Numbered from the stretch's first letter, positions 50,633-58,867 are shown. The stretch is DNA of 64,000 bases from Mycolicibacterium sp. CBMA 226 (GCF_009729075.1 NZ_VTGY01000011.1:597600-661599), one strand, 5' to 3'. Program-made: numbers and translations. The notes: generated from the letters alone by a model not told the origin.

Positions 50633-51340
50633 TCACTCAAGGCCGGTGCCATTACGGCGTGACCACAGGTTCACGGTCAGCGTGAACCAGTCGACAGAAC
50701 CCGGCGGTGGCGTCATGCCCGACGTCGGAGCCTTCGGGCGATGCTCCTGTTTCGCGAGGTGTTCGCCTATCGGCGCGAGGTACTTTTCCCAGAGGGTGTC
50801 GCGCAGGAGCCTTACGTGGTCACTGAACTCCTCAACCAGCTGGGAGTCGTTGGGGCCGAGCGAGGTCACGACGTTAGCGCTGATCCCGTCGAGCGTTTCA
50901 GGCTTGTCGTCGAGGTAGTCGGCGTACACCGCGACCGTTTCGAAGTCGCGGGACAAGCGATGCGCCACGTGGTCGTTGCGCCAGCTCATGAGAATCGCGT
51001 GGAAATCGACGCCGCGGTCCCCGCGCGCGGAGCGCAGGAGTTCCTCGTGCGCGAGCTTGCGCCTCTTGGTGCTGGCTTCCATACGGCCGTAGCCGACGAT
51101 CGCGGACTCCCAGAACGCGCGTCGCGTAAAAGCTGTCGCGGCAGTCTCCGGAAGCTTCGCTCGCGCGCGGAGGACCATGTCGACGTGGAGGAGGTCAGCC
51201 CAGAGGGACGCCCATTTGCCGAGGCGGTTTGCGTCGCGATGGTCGAGTTCCATCCGCGGGACCTGATACGACTCCTCGGCCATCGGGTGAGCGTAACGGT
51301 CATTTGTCTCAGCAAGCAGCATCTGCTCCGGGACCGCCAT
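50633..51340 (-). CDS. HEPN-domain protein, AbiU2-like
   Basis: About 235 residues from the ATG ending at 51340; ATG at 51283 is also possible. A helical protein whose core ends SWRNDHVAHRLSRDFE, an R-N-x4-H HEPN signature (Arg121, Asn122, His127) resembling the lRdkhvAHs motif of AbiU2-type HEPN proteins. Such domains act as RNases in abortive infection. It is divergent from a HipA-kinase/HIRAN pair, 45 bp or so from the kinase start. Confidence 0.65.
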   Translation of the reverse strand: MAVPEQMLLAETNDRYAHPMAEESYQVPRMELDHRDANRLGKWASLWADLLHVDMVLRARAKLPETAATAFTRRAFWESAIVGYGRMEASTKRRKLAHEELLRSARGDRGVDFHAILMSWRNDHVAHRLSRDFETVAVYADYLDDKPETLDGISANVVTSLGPNDSQLVEEFSDHVRLLRDTLWEKYLAPIGEHLAKQEHRPKAPTSGMTPPPGSVDWFTLTVNLWSRRNGTGLE

Positions 51341-51385
51341 CCACACCTTGGTCCTGCTCCGGGTACGTACAGGCACAATGACCTG

Positions 51386-52303
51386 ATGGTTGCGGTCTGG
51401 TCAGTCGAATCCGTCGACGACTGGATAACTGCCGGGATTGAGACCCAAGGTCAGAATTCGCACGACTGGCTAAGACACCCATCACGCGAACGCACATGGT
51501 TGTTCAAACCTGCGCGCCCGTCTCGTGACCGGTCTATGCGCGAAGACATCGCGGAGAAACTCGGCTGCGAACTCGCTCGGCTACTCGGAGTTCCTGCAGC
51601 CAGAGTTGAGCTAGCCGCCCGCGACCTTGCGCCGGGCGCACTTGTCGAGGATGCCCGACTGCCGGGCTGGGAACTGCAGCTTGGACAGGTGCTGATGCCC
51701 GAAGTTGTCTCAGACTACGAACCCGACAACTCGGAACAGGTGGGATACAACGTCCAAAACATCCATCGAGCGCTCCAACGGTTCACCGTCCCACCCGAGG
51801 CAACGACACTGCCTGCCGGTTTCACCGCATTCGATACCTTCGCGGGGTACCTCATCTTCGACGCCTTGATCGCCCATGGTGACCGTCATGATCGCAATTG
51901 GGCCGTGATGGTGCCCCCGCCCGGTGGCCCCGGACGAGACTCGTTGTGTCCATCGTTCGATCACGCCGCGAGTCTCGGATTTACGCTAACCGATACGAAG
52001 CGCGCTGAACTGCTATCAGGCGAGAATGGCGGGATCGCTGGATGGGCACTCAAAGGTCGCGCACGTCGCTTTGAGCACCGCGTAGGCACGCCTTGGCGCA
52101 CTCTCGTTGACCTCGCCTCCGACGCTGTCGCATTGTGCTCTCCCGAGACACGCGATCACTGGCGCGACCGTTTAATGTCGGTGGAGTGTGGTTCCGTTGA
52201 CGATGTGGTCGCGTCGGCTCCGGACCTCAGCGACATAGCCCGGCGCTTCACTGTGGAGTTGGTGATGGTCAACAGAGGGAGGTTGCTCGATGTCCTCAGC
52301 TGA
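51386..52303 (+). CDS. HipA-like protein kinase
   Basis: 305 residues. An N-lobe Lys41 in TWLFKPAR and helix SMREDIAEKLGCELARLLG precede the HipA signature HGDRHDRNW (164-172), the catalytic loop, and the metal-binding PSFDHAASLG (DFG equivalent, Asp192). This is a HipA_C-type kinase lacking HipA's N-terminal domain. HipA kinases phosphorylate aminoacyl-tRNA synthetases or other targets, arresting growth. The overlap with the following HIRAN gene (14 bp) marks a two-gene unit; no HipB-type HTH is adjacent. Confidence 0.8.
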   Translation: MVAVWSVESVDDWITAGIETQGQNSHDWLRHPSRERTWLFKPARPSRDRSMREDIAEKLGCELARLLGVPAARVELAARDLAPGALVEDARLPGWELQLGQVLMPEVVSDYEPDNSEQVGYNVQNIHRALQRFTVPPEATTLPAGFTAFDTFAGYLIFDALIAHGDRHDRNWAVMVPPPGGPGRDSLCPSFDHAASLGFTLTDTKRAELLSGENGGIAGWALKGRARRFEHRVGTPWRTLVDLASDAVALCSPETRDHWRDRLMSVECGSVDDVVASAPDLSDIARRFTVELVMVNRGRLLDVLS

Positions 52304-53066
52304 GCTGGTTCCCCCGACGAGCACTCGCACGGCGCGTCGCTTTGCGATTACATGGCGCAATCGACTCAGGCGTGTGATCACACCTGTCGCAGTCCTGGAT
52401 TACTTCGGCCCTGCGGATTACCAGTTTCAGTATCTCGACGGAGTGAGCACTGTCGAGGGGTTCCGACCGTTCATCGGCTTCCCGGATTTCAACAGCCTGT
52501 ACATATCGACGCGGCTGTGGCCATTCTTCGAACTACGGGTAATGGACCGAAAACGCCCGGACTTCCCTGAGTACGTCAGTTGGCTAGGTCTCAAACCGGA
52601 CGCATCGACCCTGGACATTCTCAGCCGCAGCGGAGGCGGCAATAAGGGTGACACCGTTCAATTGGTGGAAGCGCCGACCGTAACTAGCGACGGCAGCACA
52701 GAAAGCATCTTCCTCGCTCGTGGAGTCCGGTACGCGTTGAGCGAACACGGTACGGAGGCTGCCGCTACCGCGCTTCAACCTGGCGACAAGTTGCAGCTAG
52801 GCGACGATTCATTCAATGAGGCCAACCCTAGGGCACTGCTCATACAAACCTGCGGCGGCGAATCAGTCGGATGGGTCCCTGACCTACTAGTGGACTACGC
52901 ACACCAGCTCCGCGATACCGGTGGCACGGTCCAACTACTTCAGAACAATCGGGAGGCACCCACACATGCGCGCTTATTGGTGCAGCTCTCCGGGCATGTG
53001 ATGCCCGACACATCCATCTTCGTTGGCGGCGTGTGGCCGCAACTTCGTCGTGAAATCGTCAGTTAG
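52290..53066 (+). CDS. HipA N-lobe-like/HIRAN-domain protein
   Basis: 258 residues, GGGAGG upstream. The first 120 residues (YFGPADYQFQYLDGV, GFPDFNSLYIS, FELRVMDRKRPDF) resemble the N-terminal partner region that accompanies HipA kinases. Residues about 125-215 fit a HIRAN domain (FLARGVRYALSEHG, LQPGDKLQLGDDSFNEANP, VGWVPDLLVDYA), a module linked to DNA-end recognition. It overlaps the kinase gene. It may neutralise the kinase or act as its sensor. Confidence 0.62.
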   Translation: MSSAELVPPTSTRTARRFAITWRNRLRRVITPVAVLDYFGPADYQFQYLDGVSTVEGFRPFIGFPDFNSLYISTRLWPFFELRVMDRKRPDFPEYVSWLGLKPDASTLDILSRSGGGNKGDTVQLVEAPTVTSDGSTESIFLARGVRYALSEHGTEAAATALQPGDKLQLGDDSFNEANPRALLIQTCGGESVGWVPDLLVDYAHQLRDTGGTVQLLQNNREAPTHARLLVQLSGHVMPDTSIFVGGVWPQLRREIVS

Positions 53067-53382
53067 AATTTCCGGCAGTGCACTCCGATGCGGCCGGTGA
53101 AACAAACGGCTTCGGCACCAGCGTTGGGGAAGATCGATCACTTCGGATCGATCTGTGCTCTAGTCGACTGGCCCCGGTCTCGCTGGTAAAGCTTGAGGCC
53201 GGGGCCAAACGAATTTCTACGGGTCAACCAGCATTCGTTGGGTCGGCGGCTCGGTATCGAGCGTCGATTGTGGGTCTGGCGACGGCGTCGGTTGTGCTCT
53301 CACATCCTGCCTGGACCGACTCATAACGCGTGGGCCGATGGATGCGGCGAGGCGGTCAGCTGCGTTCCTCACAGGAGTCCTT
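53067..53382. other. Intergenic region with terminator hairpin
   Basis: No gene. TGGCCCCGG (53169-53177) pairs perfectly with CCGGGGCCA (53199-53207), a probable terminator between the rightward HipA/HIRAN unit and the leftward HTH array. GATCGATC occurs twice at 53132-53139 and 53146-53153. Confidence 0.5.
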
Positions 53383-54090
53383 TCATCGTCGTGCCTCGCT
53401 GAGCCAGGCTTCGACGTCGGTGCGGCGGTAGAGCACCCGCCCACCCAATTTGACTGATGGTGGACCGCTGGAGCCGGTATGCCGCCAGGACCGCAGGGTC
53501 CCTGCTGATAGACGGGTCATCGCGGCGACATCGTCGACTGTGAGCATCTCGGCATCAGGCCCGCCGTCGGAACTTGATGACCGGCGGCTAGTTCGTGCGG
53601 ATTGCTGAGCCAGAAGGGTTTCAGCAATCGCCAATAGGGCGAACACAGCGGCCCGCTTCCACGGGGCTGTGTGCTCGGGGGTGATGTGGTCGGCCGCGTC
53701 GACGGCCTTGGCGAACCAGGTTGATGCGCCGGTGCGATTGGGCTCAGTGCGTCCGTCGATCTCGGCGAGCCAACGCTCTACTTCTTGGCGTTGGTAGAGG
53801 GTGCGGGTCCCGGCCTTGATGGATTTGGGTCCTTGGTCGGTCTGTCGCCAGTAACTGAGGGTGTGGACCGAGATGCCAGTGAGTTGGGCGACTTCAGCGG
53901 CGGTCAGGTTGTCTGCGTCTAGAGGTACACGGGCTTCGCCTTGTTCGACGAATGTGCGGCAGTCGCATTCAGGTGTGGCGCACGTCGATCCACCGGGACG
54001 TCCGCCGTAGCCGCCGTGGTGGACGGAGGCGAAATGTCCGCACTGGCCGCATTGGGCCATCGGCTTGATAGAGCCGGGACTGCCGCTCAT
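53383..54090 (-). CDS. Zinc-ribbon protein with two MerR-type HTH domains
   Basis: 235 residues. An N-terminal zinc ribbon (QCGQCGHFASVH ... CATPECDC) is followed by HTH_17 domain 1 (LTAAEVAQLTGISVHTLSYWR, about 62-110), a helical spacer, and HTH_17 domain 2 (LTVDDVAAMTRLSAGTLRSWR, about 182-233). Last gene of a four-gene overlapping array beside attR. It probably binds DNA at two sites; excision or operon control are both plausible. Confidence 0.75.
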   Translation of the reverse strand: MSGSPGSIKPMAQCGQCGHFASVHHGGYGGRPGGSTCATPECDCRTFVEQGEARVPLDADNLTAAEVAQLTGISVHTLSYWRQTDQGPKSIKAGTRTLYQRQEVERWLAEIDGRTEPNRTGASTWFAKAVDAADHITPEHTAPWKRAAVFALLAIAETLLAQQSARTSRRSSSSDGGPDAEMLTVDDVAAMTRLSAGTLRSWRHTGSSGPPSVKLGGRVLYRRTDVEAWLSEARR

Positions 54091-54299
54091 GAAGTGCGGC
54101 GTTTGCGTGGTCGCGCTGGTGCGTTCATGGGCCGCATCAGCTGCTCGTCGATCTCCGCCTGGTCGACGCGGATGGTGCGCGACGAGTTGCCCATCCGGTA
54201 GCCGGTTAGTTCGCCGTCGGTGATCAAGCGCCGGACCGTGCGGGCACTGATTTGGAGGTAGTCGGCGGCTTCGGCGAGGGTCATGTAGCGGCGGGTCAT
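54087..54299 (-). CDS. Excisionase-type HTH protein
   Basis: 70 residues, a single HTH_17 (MTLAEAADYLQISARTVRRLI, wing GYRMGNSSRTIRVDQ) plus a basic tail ending RPRKRRTS, typical of recombination directionality factors. Overlaps its neighbours on both sides as ATGA. Confidence 0.78.
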   Translation of the reverse strand: MTRRYMTLAEAADYLQISARTVRRLITDGELTGYRMGNSSRTIRVDQAEIDEQLMRPMNAPARPRKRRTS

Positions 54300-54724
54300 G
54301 GTGCCCACCACGGGCGTATTTGGCCGAGCTGTAGCAGGGAGTCTCGGTCGATTCGGATCGATCGGCTGGTGCCGATTCGCCGGGCGTCGAGCTGCTGATG
54401 GGCGATCAGTCGTCGGATCAGATGGGGACTGACTTGGTAGTGGTGGCCTGCCTGCTGGAGGGTTACCCAACGCGGCAACAAGACGTCAGCGTGAACGACG
54501 GTCTCTCCGCACAGTTGCAGCACGGAGCCTCGTTCAATGCGGATGAGGCGACCCATCGGTGCGGCACCACCTCGAACCCCGATCCGCCGGAAGACAAGCT
54601 CGGGTAGCAGCCTGGAGTACACATGGGCGGGGTCGATGCCGCAATGCTCTGCCACCTGTGCGATCGTCATCCAAGGCGGTAGCTCGGTCACGGTTCGCGA
54701 ATCTTCTTGAGGCACTTGGGACAT
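54296..54724 (-). CDS. Tandem HTH DNA-binding protein
   Basis: 142 residues from the ATG ending at 54724. Two HTH-like units: TIAQVAEHCGIDPAHVYSRL and TLQQAGHHYQVSPHLIRRLI, each followed by a wing with RIG.R..RI. Stop overlaps the next start as ATGA; its own start overlaps the end of the zinc-ribbon gene by 37 nt. Confidence 0.68.
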   Translation of the reverse strand: MSQVPQEDSRTVTELPPWMTIAQVAEHCGIDPAHVYSRLLPELVFRRIGVRGGAAPMGRLIRIERGSVLQLCGETVVHADVLLPRWVTLQQAGHHYQVSPHLIRRLIAHQQLDARRIGTSRSIRIDRDSLLQLGQIRPWWAP

Positions 54725-55059
54725 AGGCGAATGTCGGGCTCTTTCGGTTGACCGCAGGTCTGGCAGACGTGTTCCCGCCGCTGGCGCGAGGCCACCGACT
54801 TCAGGGCCAGCCGCTGCATGAACGCCTTGCGCGCCCATTCCGCCCGTTTGGCGCGCTCTTGCGGGGTCAGCTGTCCCTCGGGATCGACCTGCTTCTCGAA
54901 CCGATCCAGCATGGCCTTTCGTGCGGGCCAGGTGCGGGCAGCGCGGTCCTCAGTCCGCGCCCACGACTCATTTGAGGCCATCCTGGCGCGCAGACTGCGT
55001 AACTGATCAGAGTCGCCTGACTCCACCCGCGAGACAATAAGCGGCCTAAGCAACGACAT
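54688..55059 (-). CDS. Small protein with C-terminal zinc ribbon
   Basis: 123 residues, highly charged and helical in the first 90, then CQTCGQPKEPDIRLCPKC, a CxxC...CxxC zinc ribbon. First gene of the array, 270 bp from attR. No family named. Confidence 0.65.
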   Translation of the reverse strand: MSLLRPLIVSRVESGDSDQLRSLRARMASNESWARTEDRAARTWPARKAMLDRFEKQVDPEGQLTPQERAKRAEWARKAFMQRLALKSVASRQRREHVCQTCGQPKEPDIRLCPKCLKKIREP

Positions 55060-55299
55060 TCTGAAGCCTGATGGACAACGGGCTGGTCTCTCGATGTCCT
55101 TCGAGTGCCGGGCGTCACCTGGCGATGGGGTTCGAGGTCCAGGCTGGGTGGTGGTTGTCTCCCGATACAGCTGCTCCCGAGATGGCAGGTACCGAGTTGA
55201 CGGTTATTCGACGGTTATGCCCGAGACACGCCGAGAATCGTCGGGAATCACTGGGTTCGGTCGCTTGTCGAGAGGCGTTGTGACACAGAATTATTGGGA

Positions 55300-55318
55300 C
55301 TCGACACGGCATGTCGAG
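55300..55318. promoter_or_regulatory. Inverted repeat close to attR
   Basis: CTCGACA (55300-55306) and TGTCGAG (55312-55318) lie 12 bp before attR. Other CTCGAC/GTCGAG half-sites occur around 55268 and 55323. Candidate integrase or excisionase arm sites. The rest of 55060-55330 holds no gene. Confidence 0.4.
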
Positions 55319-55330
55319 AATGCTCGACCT

Positions 55331-55370
55331 AAAAGCGGAAGGTCGCCGGTTCGATCCCGGCCCTGGCCAC
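55331..55370 (+). repeat. attR: displaced 3' end of the original tRNA-Phe gene
   Basis: Identical 40 bp to attL. Here the sequence continues with CA, completing an encoded CCA (55370-55372) after the discriminator, and then the native terminator. This is the original chromosomal tRNA-Phe end. Confidence 0.93.
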
Positions 55371-55375
55371 CATCA

Positions 55376-55402
55376 AGCCCGCAGGCGACTGCGGGCTTTT
55401 TT
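55376..55402 (+). terminator. Native tRNA-Phe terminator, displaced by the element
   Basis: AGCCCGCAG (55376-55384), loop GCGA, CTGCGGGCT (55389-55397), then TTTTTT. A textbook intrinsic terminator immediately after the tRNA remnant. Confidence 0.9.
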
Positions 55403-55546
55403 GTTTGCAGGGTCAGAATCGGATCCTGGGCCGGACGCCGGTACAGGCCCCTGTGGCAGACACGGCGGCGCACGGCCCGACGGAACGCTCAACCGTGTCG
55501 CACGTTTGATCAGCCGCGCGGCGCGGGCCGCTGCTAGCATTCGTCG

Positions 55547-56179
55547 ATGGGGCTGGATTACCTCGCAGGCGCTGGCGGCATAACCCACTCCGCCTCGGGC
55601 TGGTCTTCTTTCGTCTTTCCTGCGGTGTTCATTCCCCTCTTCTTCGTGGCTCTCTACTACTTAGTTCGGGCCATGCAAGGGAACATACAGACCAACCCGG
55701 AGAAAAATGGCACACCCGGGAATGCGCGGGTGTCGTCGCTGAAGAATTTTGCTACGTCTAGGGGAGGCTATCAAAACGTGTGGCAGGTCGGGCTGAGGGT
55801 GGAGATCCCCGGCCAGCAGCCCTACGACGTGATACGTCGCCAGTGGTTTACGCAAGATGAGGTCGGTCGCTTGCAGCCGGGCTCTACTGTCGCGGTGCGG
55901 GTTAATCGCAAAAAGCCGCACAAGGTTTATGTTGATCTCAGTCAGCCGAGCACGCGGCCCGTCGAGGTACCGTTCGTCGCGCCCGAGGACATCGCCGGGC
56001 TAACCGATCAAATCAAGGCAGCGCTGCAATCAGCGGGTGTAGGTCCGGTGATTTCGACGGCTGCTTCAGCCGATCCGTTGGACCGGCTCTCCAAGCTCGC
56101 TGAGTTGCGGGATCGCGGCGTACTCACAGACGCCGAGTTCGAGGCTCAGAAGCAGAAGCTCCTCGGGGAGCACGGCTAG
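55547..56179 (+). CDS. Membrane-anchored SHOCT-domain protein
   Basis: 210 residues. One hydrophobic segment at about 20-43 is followed by a beta-rich middle (about 60-130) and a C-terminal SHOCT motif (DPLDRLSKLAELRDRGVLTD, EFEAQKQKLLGE). SHOCT is a short helical module at the ends of many membrane proteins, thought to promote oligomerisation. First chromosomal gene after the element. Confidence 0.8.
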   Translation: MGLDYLAGAGGITHSASGWSSFVFPAVFIPLFFVALYYLVRAMQGNIQTNPEKNGTPGNARVSSLKNFATSRGGYQNVWQVGLRVEIPGQQPYDVIRRQWFTQDEVGRLQPGSTVAVRVNRKKPHKVYVDLSQPSTRPVEVPFVAPEDIAGLTDQIKAALQSAGVGPVISTAASADPLDRLSKLAELRDRGVLTDAEFEAQKQKLLGEHG

Positions 56180-56561
56180 CTAGTTATGCGACTGACGCCG
56201 TCGTACGTGCGCGAACACCGTCATCCGGTCTACTGACGTCGCCGCCTTTCGACACTTGGCGTCCACCCGAACTGGGAGCCGAGTCGCGCAGCGCTCGGCG
56301 CAAGTCGTTGTGCATCTCGCGCACCCAGTCGCATGGTTCATACGGCAAGCGCACCGTCGATCACAGCTCGACTGCGCCATGTGCGGCTCGCAACACGGTG
56401 GGGACGGGCAGTCGACACAGTATGGGGCCGGCAGGTCGACACACAGGTCAACCCTCGCTACCGCGGGTCATCACTCGCGAACTCATTTTGTTGCCGTGAC
56501 TCTGGTCGTTCAGTTCGGCCCTCTGCGCCGTGGAGAACCGCGACACCACTCGTCGCCGCCC
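56180..56561. other. Gene-free 380-bp stretch
   Basis: No supported gene. GTCGACACA occurs in related forms near 56412 and 56434. A minus-strand fragment (WVREMHNDLRRALRDSAP) could be the decayed end of a protein, but no start or continuation is visible. Confidence 0.35.
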
Positions 56562-56933
56562 TCAGCCGGCGGACGTGGCTCGCACATCACCACCCAGAGC
56601 GAGCCCGAACCAGATGCGGTACTGCCACTCCTCAGGCTCACCGTGACGATCGACATACATGCCCCGGATCCGCTCGACGCTGGCGTCAGGGGATAGACCC
56701 CAGTCCGGGGTCTCGGCTCCGTCGCCCGGCAGATCCCCCACGCTGACTAGACCTTCTTGCAGCATCGTGCGCACCACACTCGTCACTAAGTCGAACCGTT
56801 CGCCATCGCCCGCCGCGAGCTGCTGTTGCGTCACGATCTGATCGACCTCGATCATGGGCACCCAGTCGTGGGATGCGGCGTCCAGGATCTCACTGCGCAA
56901 CGTGTTCTGCGCTGCACTTACTGGCTCGGTCAT
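56562..56933 (-). CDS. Candidate immunity protein of the chromosomal T7SS toxin
   Basis: 123 residues, soluble and acidic, ATG start, 36 bp downstream of the toxin stop. Helical N-terminus, then GLSPDASVERIRGMYVDRHGEPEEWQ. Unlike the immunity candidates of the element, as expected for a different toxin domain. Assigned by position. Confidence 0.58.
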   Translation of the reverse strand: MTEPVSAAQNTLRSEILDAASHDWVPMIEVDQIVTQQQLAAGDGERFDLVTSVVRTMLQEGLVSVGDLPGDGAETPDWGLSPDASVERIRGMYVDRHGEPEEWQYRIWFGLALGGDVRATSAG

Positions 56934-56969
56934 CGCGGTGTGCTCCTCGTGTTCGTCATCACCATCGTC

Positions 56970-58178
56970 TCAGTGCCCCTCGAAGTCGCGGGGATTCTCG
57001 TTCGGGTTGTCCTCTCCGAGGATCGGGAACGGGTGGTTGATGCTGCCCGGCGGGTGCACTGGTTGCGGCCCCATCGGCTCGGCGGACGGCCCGCCCCAGC
57101 CGCCGATACCTGGCGTGGGTTTCACCGCGGGTGCAGGCTCGACGACAGGTGCCGGTTTCGCGGCGGGGCCGGCTTCCGCCGCTGGCGGTGGTGCCGCCCG
57201 CGGCGCTTCAGGTTCCGCCACCTTCGGCGCCTCGACCGGTGCCTTCAGAGACGGGATGTTCGGCTCGGCGCCCTTGTCGGGGTTGATGTGCACCTTGATG
57301 TAGCCCCGGCCGGGCACGTTCACGTCGAGCGCGGACTGGCCAGTGGATCGCGCCGCGGCACGCTCTCCGACTGATGTGCCGTCGGGCAGGTCGACCGAGA
57401 CCCCGTTAGTGCCGCCGTACCGCCCCGGATTCTCCACCCCGTTCTGCTTCATCCACTGCCAGAGCCGATCGATGTCGGCCTGAGAGCGCACCACCTTGAT
57501 GTTCGGCCTGCTGTCACTCGGCAGCTGGTCGAGCACCTTGGCGATGTCTTGCCCGTTCGGCCCCGCAGGAGGCGGCGGAGGCTTCGGTACGTCCCGTTTG
57601 AACCCGTAGTCCACCGCCTGCACCGTCGGATCGTGCTTGCCGTCGTGGCCTGGGAACGTGACCCCGTTCAACGGGGACAGCGCGCCGTGGATCCGGTCCG
57701 CGGTCTGCTTGTCGGCGTCGACCAGTTGCTGCACCGCGGTCTGGATCGCGTTAGCGTGCGCCTTCGCCTTCGACTGCCGGTCCCCGCCATCGCTGAGGAG
57801 GGACGGCATGGACATGTCCTTCACGACGAGGTCCTGGCCGACGGTGAACCCGTCCTCCTCCGCCTCTGCTATCGCGTTCAGGGCCTGTCTCTTCGCCCAG
57901 GCCACGTCGCCCGACCCGTTCGTGGCGTGGGCGCTTGCGCTGTGCAGTGCATCGGCGGCACCGCGAACCGTGATCAGGTCCGTCCAGGAGCGCTCGGCGG
58001 CAGCGTCGGCCCCGGCTCCCTCCCATGTCGTCCCACCCGGCCGGGTCATGCCGTTGTGGATGGTGGTGAAGTGCTCTTCCCACGCCTGAGCGGTCGATGT
58101 CCAGTGGGCCGCCGCGGCGTCGAGATGCTCGGTCCTCCACGCCTCGATGTCGGCGCGGGTCAGGGATCCGCCGGCCAA
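56970..58178 (-). CDS. Type VII secretion polymorphic toxin (chromosomal copy)
   Basis: 402 residues; TTG start at 58178 is the likeliest, since it lies just behind the EspC-like stop. Residues 8-200 are homologous to the delivery region of the toxin at 48387-49724 (GGTTWEGAGADAA; DVAWAKRQALNAI; VQAVDYGFKRD). After a Pro-rich joint, residues about 212-310 form a distinct domain (NIKVVRSQADIDRLWQWMKQ, VSVDLPDGTSVGERAAA, GRGYIKVHIN) of unknown activity, followed by a Pro/Ala-rich tail. Confidence 0.72.
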   Translation of the reverse strand: MAGGSLTRADIEAWRTEHLDAAAAHWTSTAQAWEEHFTTIHNGMTRPGGTTWEGAGADAAAERSWTDLITVRGAADALHSASAHATNGSGDVAWAKRQALNAIAEAEEDGFTVGQDLVVKDMSMPSLLSDGGDRQSKAKAHANAIQTAVQQLVDADKQTADRIHGALSPLNGVTFPGHDGKHDPTVQAVDYGFKRDVPKPPPPPAGPNGQDIAKVLDQLPSDSRPNIKVVRSQADIDRLWQWMKQNGVENPGRYGGTNGVSVDLPDGTSVGERAAARSTGQSALDVNVPGRGYIKVHINPDKGAEPNIPSLKAPVEAPKVAEPEAPRAAPPPAAEAGPAAKPAPVVEPAPAVKPTPGIGGWGGPSAEPMGPQPVHPPGSINHPFPILGEDNPNENPRDFEGH

Positions 58179-58182
58179 GGTT

Positions 58183-58467
58183 TCAGACCTGAACGGTGGA
58201 GATCGCCTGGCCGGAGTCGCCGTCGCTGCGCGTGTAGCTGGCCGCCGCCGCGCGCAGCGTCTCCCCGGTGCTGGTGGCCCGGCCCGCGAGGGTTGCGGTG
58301 ACGTTGTCGATCAGCGAGTGGCCCGTGGTGACGGCAGACGTGCTGGCCTGAGTGTGGTCGCCTTCCGCTGCGGGTGCGGTGATGCCGGAGAGCGATGCGG
58401 CTGCGGTATCGCAGACCTCGGCGTGCGACTGCAGGCCTTCGGCGTCGACGCGGAGCGCATCGGACAT
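58183..58467 (-). CDS. EspC-like T7SS target protein
   Basis: 94 residues, same length and layout as the one at 49724-50008 (VDAEGLQSHAEVCDTAAASL; LRAAAASYTRSDGDSGQAI). Ribosome site GGGGGA. Heads the chromosomal toxin module. Confidence 0.82.
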   Translation of the reverse strand: MSDALRVDAEGLQSHAEVCDTAAASLSGITAPAAEGDHTQASTSAVTTGHSLIDNVTATLAGRATSTGETLRAAAASYTRSDGDSGQAISTVQV

Positions 58468-58867
58468 GGATCCCCCTTCCCCCGAGATCCAAGGATACGG
58501 CCGCATCTGGTGGGGCCCCGACGGAGATATCGCCGGCATCCACAGTCGAGCGGAGGTACTGGAGCGGATCCGCAGCCACTCCGGGTTCGGCACGGAGTGC
58601 CTGCGGATCCCGTCCGGCCGACGATTACTTGATGCTGTACTTGTCGAAACGGGCCTGGGCGGCCACCTGCGCTGCGTCGTAGGAGCCGAACGCGACCATC
58701 CACAAGCTCCTGCGGCTCGTTCGCATACTGGGAGTATGAGGCAGGACGGTCCGCCCACGTCGGTGCCACAGTCAGGCGTGGGGCACAGTCCGACGGTGCG
58801 CCGCTGAGCGTCACCAGCCGAACTCACAACCCGCGGCCGATGAGTTTCGCTGGGTAAGGTGCTGGCA
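58468..58867. other. Intergenic 400-bp region
   Basis: Contains the promoter of the EspC-like gene, a possible 24-residue ORF (see 58625-58699), and the promoter of the rightward hypothetical gene. Nothing else supported. Confidence 0.4.
58625..58699 (-). CDS. Possible 24-residue protein
   Basis: MVAFGSYDAAQVAAQARFDK then four residues; the ATG has a perfect AGGAG seven bases upstream. The composition looks like a protein C-terminus or a tiny helical protein. It could also be a gene remnant. Confidence 0.35.
   Translation of the reverse strand: MVAFGSYDAAQVAAQARFDKYSIK

Larger units (their letters stand above)
24786..55370. mobile_element. 30.5-kb integrative element in tRNA-Phe, satellite-like left end
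   Basis: Bounded by identical 40-bp repeats of the tRNA-Phe 3' half. A tyrosine integrase gene lies 45 bp inside the left end, pointing at the tRNA. Next come an XRE repressor in the same leftward operon, a divergent operator region, a rightward MerR-type HTH gene, and a replication module (RecA-like ATPase and family-A-polymerase-like protein). The remainder is accessory: secreted proteins, toxin/defence candidates and duplicated surface proteins. No relaxase, FtsK/TraSA translocase, terminase, portal or capsid gene is recognisable. It is therefore either a phage-satellite-type island, a stripped integrative plasmid, or a chimera of several insertions; the internal resolvase supports some composite history. 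Confidence 0.85.

Noticed and set aside
24826..55330. Conjugative element (AICE/ICE)
   Set aside because: No relaxase, FtsK/TraSA-type translocase or type IV secretion gene was found, so conjugative transfer by itself is not supported.
56180..56380. Cys/Arg-rich 66-residue minus-strand frame
   Set aside because: Composition unlike other proteins here and no ribosome site; may be decayed sequence.
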